Part shown: one piece after another, positions 61,398 to 64,000 of the stretch | Position numbering within the stretch: position 1 is the stretch's first letter | Layout of the letters: each line of letters starts with the position of its first letter | Assembly (NCBI GenBank): GCA_907165065.1 | Contig: OU015541.1 | Span: forward strand, 4,030,001-4,094,000 | Length of the DNA: 64,000 bases | Direction: 5' to 3' | DNA from: Caprimulgus europaeus | Taxonomy: Eukaryota > Chordata > Aves > Caprimulgiformes > Caprimulgidae | The notes under the pieces: model-generated | Databases searched by the model: none | Told to the model about the DNA's origin: nothing | The model's input: only the letters and a program-made list of their open reading frames with translations | Translations under genes and position numbers: made by a program

Positions 61398-62461
61398 GAT
61401 ACTTTTTAAGTCTACATTAGAAGCAGTGACAGACAAATAAGAAGGCTGCTGGAATGAATGTACACAGGCAGACTCAATTCTGCAAACTGGAGAACTCAAT
61501 GTTCTTTTCTCCTGTACGATGCAACAACCTTTAAAAAGTTTCCCTGATCAATTTGCACTCTATGCATTATGGCTGGTTTAAAATATGTATTTGGAATACA
61601 CTGCAAATAAATGCAAGCTGTGATGTTGTCTAAACATTGATTTTTTTTTTTGCTTGTAAAGATGGCTAATCTTGCCTGGCCAAATTGAATGACCTTAAAA
61701 TATTCTTTAAAGAGGAGCTAGGGAAAGTCCATCCCAGACAATCACTTGAGATGTCAATATGAAAGGTAAAAAAATAAATTAAAATGTTCCCTAATTTTTG
61801 TCATGCTTTTGCTCCCTCTTTGCGCTATTTGCACTCTCCTCCTTGCTGCTAGTTTGTCTGGATTTCATTAGTGAGCCACAGGCTTCTGGTTTTCAACTTT
61901 GGCATCAAAACTCAAGTTTTGTGAGAGGGTTACAGTCTTTGGTATTCATGCTACATAAAAACCATTTAAAACAACCAGATGTGAGAAAACATTCAGAAAT
62001 AATATAGGTTGCTCCAACAATTGATTTGTGTGGGGTTTTTGTAGATTATTTATTCTATTTTCTGTTTGTTTTCTTGCAATGGCTGACAGAAATAGAATTC
62101 TTAAGACTTCTGTAAATGGAAAAAAAAATCATAGGTTTAGGTAAACAGAATTACGGCTGATCATAACACAATTACATCGTCCCATTTCTAACAAGCAAAC
62201 ACGGTGCAGACAGCAGGTCTGATTTGATGTTCCATCTGAAAGCTCAGCTACTCTGATGTCTTTATGTCTCTTTTTTTGCATGTTTTCTCATGATAATTTA
62301 GGATTAGCAGCTTTGAGAATCAAAACCGAGAACAAAGTTTCTTGAGCTTAAATTTAATTCTGGCTTGATTCTGATCCAATGCCTTTGTACATTTGCCAAC
62401 TGTGCCATAAAACATCACTGAGCAGAGGATCATTGAGTGATCTTTTAGGTCTTGCAGTTTG

Positions 62462-62474
62462 TTTTTTTTTTTTT
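62462..62474 (+). repeat. T homopolymer (13 nt)
   Basis: An uninterrupted run of thirteen T in the intron 5' of exon A. On the transcript strand it reads as A. Confidence 0.85.
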
Positions 62475-62896
62475 CTTGTTGAAAAATGAAAAAAGATTAA
62501 GAATTATGTGGCCTCAGCACATTTCAAAATATTTGACTAAGGGTTTAATATCACAGGATTTATCCCTTCTCAGATCCACTAAAGCAGCTGTGTTTTAATA
62601 CCAAATCACTGAAATCACCTGGTGTATGAGAAGGATTGGGGCAAATCTTGGTCATGAAAAAGCAGTGAGATTGAGAAGCATTATTGTTGTGTGCTAGTGA
62701 CTTACAGGTGTGCTGGCTTTGCTTTAGAGACCACTGGAGTACAAAAAGAAAAGAAAAAACCCATCAAACACTAAAAAAATAGCACATAGATGTGCAAGAT
62801 ATGAGTCAACTCAACTCTAATGATTTACTGATCACCTGGACCATAGCCATAAATTCTGAGCCAAACTTCTCCTCCACCTTGATCCAGAACACCAGC

Positions 62897-62931
62897 ACAT
62901 CCCGACTCCCTCCTTCCCTCCCTCCTGCTTC
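62897..62931 (+). repeat. Polypyrimidine CCCTCC-like low-complexity tract
   Basis: About 35 bases of mostly C and T with recurring CTCC and TCCC words, interrupted by single purines. It is purine-rich on the CDH4 transcript strand. Confidence 0.7.
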
Positions 62932-64000
62932 ATGGCTATTCCCCGTTATCTCTCCCAGGGGTGACATTAGCATTAGAAATGTCACTGTGGGCGACAGCTT
63001 ATTCAACTTTCACAGTGAAATACTCCTTACAGAGTGCCAGTGTGCAAATAATCAGCGTGCTGCAAATTCCCACTCTATCTGACTGCACACTCCCATCTGA
63101 TCTGTGTTAAGCTTTTAGCTACAACATAGGAAATAAATACTCAGAACAGCCATCCCCTCCCCTCTTAGTAATGTCCAACCTGCTACAAGGCAGGGACAAA
63201 GCTGCTCCTTCTGTAGCCTCCCTAGATGTTCAGGTGTATCAATGCCTCTGTAGACCTTCAAGAGCAGCACTCTCTGCCTCCAACCACACTGGAGCCCTGT
63301 GGTGCTAAGTGTGAGCAGGGGACAGGTTATGACAAATAAGAGAGAGTTTGATCCTGGGGCAGCTGGAGATAGGAGGGAGATTCAAGGAGGAACTGGGAGT
63401 CTATCTGGAAGAACCTATTTCAAGTTGGATCAAGGCTAACCCCATTCCCAGGGGTCATGCTCTGTAGCTCATACTGTAGTACAGAAGAAGGGGAAAAAAG
63501 CAGAGCCTGCTGGATCTGCTAGCAGGAGAGATTGCTGTGTATTAGGGGGAGGCCAGAGGAGAGAAACAGTGAAATTCAGAGGGAACACTAGCTTTCTGTG
63601 AAAAGGATTAATGCAAGAAAGCCATGGGTTTAAAATAGCCTAATTGACCCAAGCATAATGTAGTTCATAGTCACATGGTGAAAGTCAGGCAGTGTTTGAA
63701 TGCCTCCTCATCATTTAATATAACATTTCTGGTAATAGAATATTTAAATCCTATTTTATCAAAATCTCATCACTCAAGTGTAGGAGCTTTTTCCATTGCT
63801 GGAGCATACAGTGTTATAAATTCATGAAGGTCGTAATTATGAGCAGCTTCAACACTGCAAATGTGTTTGGCAAAGATATTATGCTCTTTCTAAACATGAT
63901 TTGAGTGACTACAGCACACATTCAGAGTTACAGGGGTTTTGCTTTTCACGTGCCTTGCAAGCAGCAGACTGGTCCTTTTTCCCTGAGATCTGCACTTGGA

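Larger units (their letters stand above)
34121..64000 (-). other. CDH4: CDH4 intron 5' of exon A (partial)
   Basis: At least 29.9 kb of intron precedes exon A in the transcript and continues past the window. Long 5' introns are usual in CDH2 and CDH4. I searched the translated frames for the expected preceding exon (the EC1 start with a PENSRGPFP-like segment) and did not find it, although exons shorter than about 60 codons are easy to miss by eye. The intron contains two CR1 3' fragments, several T and A homopolymers, a 21-bp tandem duplication and GC-richer blocks near 35.0-35.3 kb and 54.75-55.26 kb. Confidence 0.8.

Noticed and set aside
34121..64000. Search for the preceding CDH4 exon (EC1 start with Trp2) in this interval
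   Set aside because: No frame with the expected PENSRGPFP-like segment was seen, so I place that exon outside the window; a short exon could still have been missed by eye.

Overview
This window looks like vertebrate, most likely avian, nuclear DNA. It is AT-rich, almost entirely non-coding, and carries several 3' ends of CR1 LINE elements, the dominant retroposon of birds and other sauropsids. I recognise a single gene: CDH4, encoding R-cadherin (retinal cadherin), a classical type I cadherin. It is transcribed from the minus strand. No bacterial, viral, CRISPR, operon or toxin system is visible.

Three consecutive CDH4 exons can be placed to the base, each flanked by AG/GT splice sites. In transcript order they are exon A (34120 down to 33965, 156 nt), exon B (26572 down to 26428, 145 nt) and exon C (13132 down to 12960, 173 nt). 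Joined, they give 158 uninterrupted codons covering most of the first extracellular cadherin repeat (EC1), the EC1-EC2 calcium linker and roughly the first half of EC2. The HAV tripeptide, the DxNDN linker, two DRE motifs and a DxD motif are all readable. The lengths 156 and 145 match the exons conventionally numbered 5 and 6 in the related gene CDH1, and 173 is one codon shorter than the CDH1 exon 7 length I recall (176). Residue choices fit R-cadherin rather than N-cadherin.

The rest is intron. The part 5' of exon A (34121-64000) is at least 29.9 kb and runs off the window. The A-B intron is 7.4 kb and the B-C intron 13.3 kb. The intron 3' of exon C runs off the low-coordinate end. The introns hold three recognisable CR1 3' fragments, all antisense to CDH4, plus microsatellites and homopolymers and a few GC- or CpG-enriched blocks. 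Several AT-rich stretches dense in homeodomain-like TAAT words are candidate conserved non-coding elements. Conservation cannot be tested here, so those are leads only. Numerous open frames of 60-203 codons occur in the introns; none matches a family I know, and I treat them as chance frames.

I did not find an undescribed biological system. The most checkable oddities are a CpG-dense patch with a perfect inverted repeat near 33.06 kb, a GC-rich block just 5' of exon A, a GC-rich block carrying a 203-codon open frame near 55 kb, a perfect 21-bp tandem duplication near 61.4 kb, and the exon phase pattern of the three CDH4 exons.
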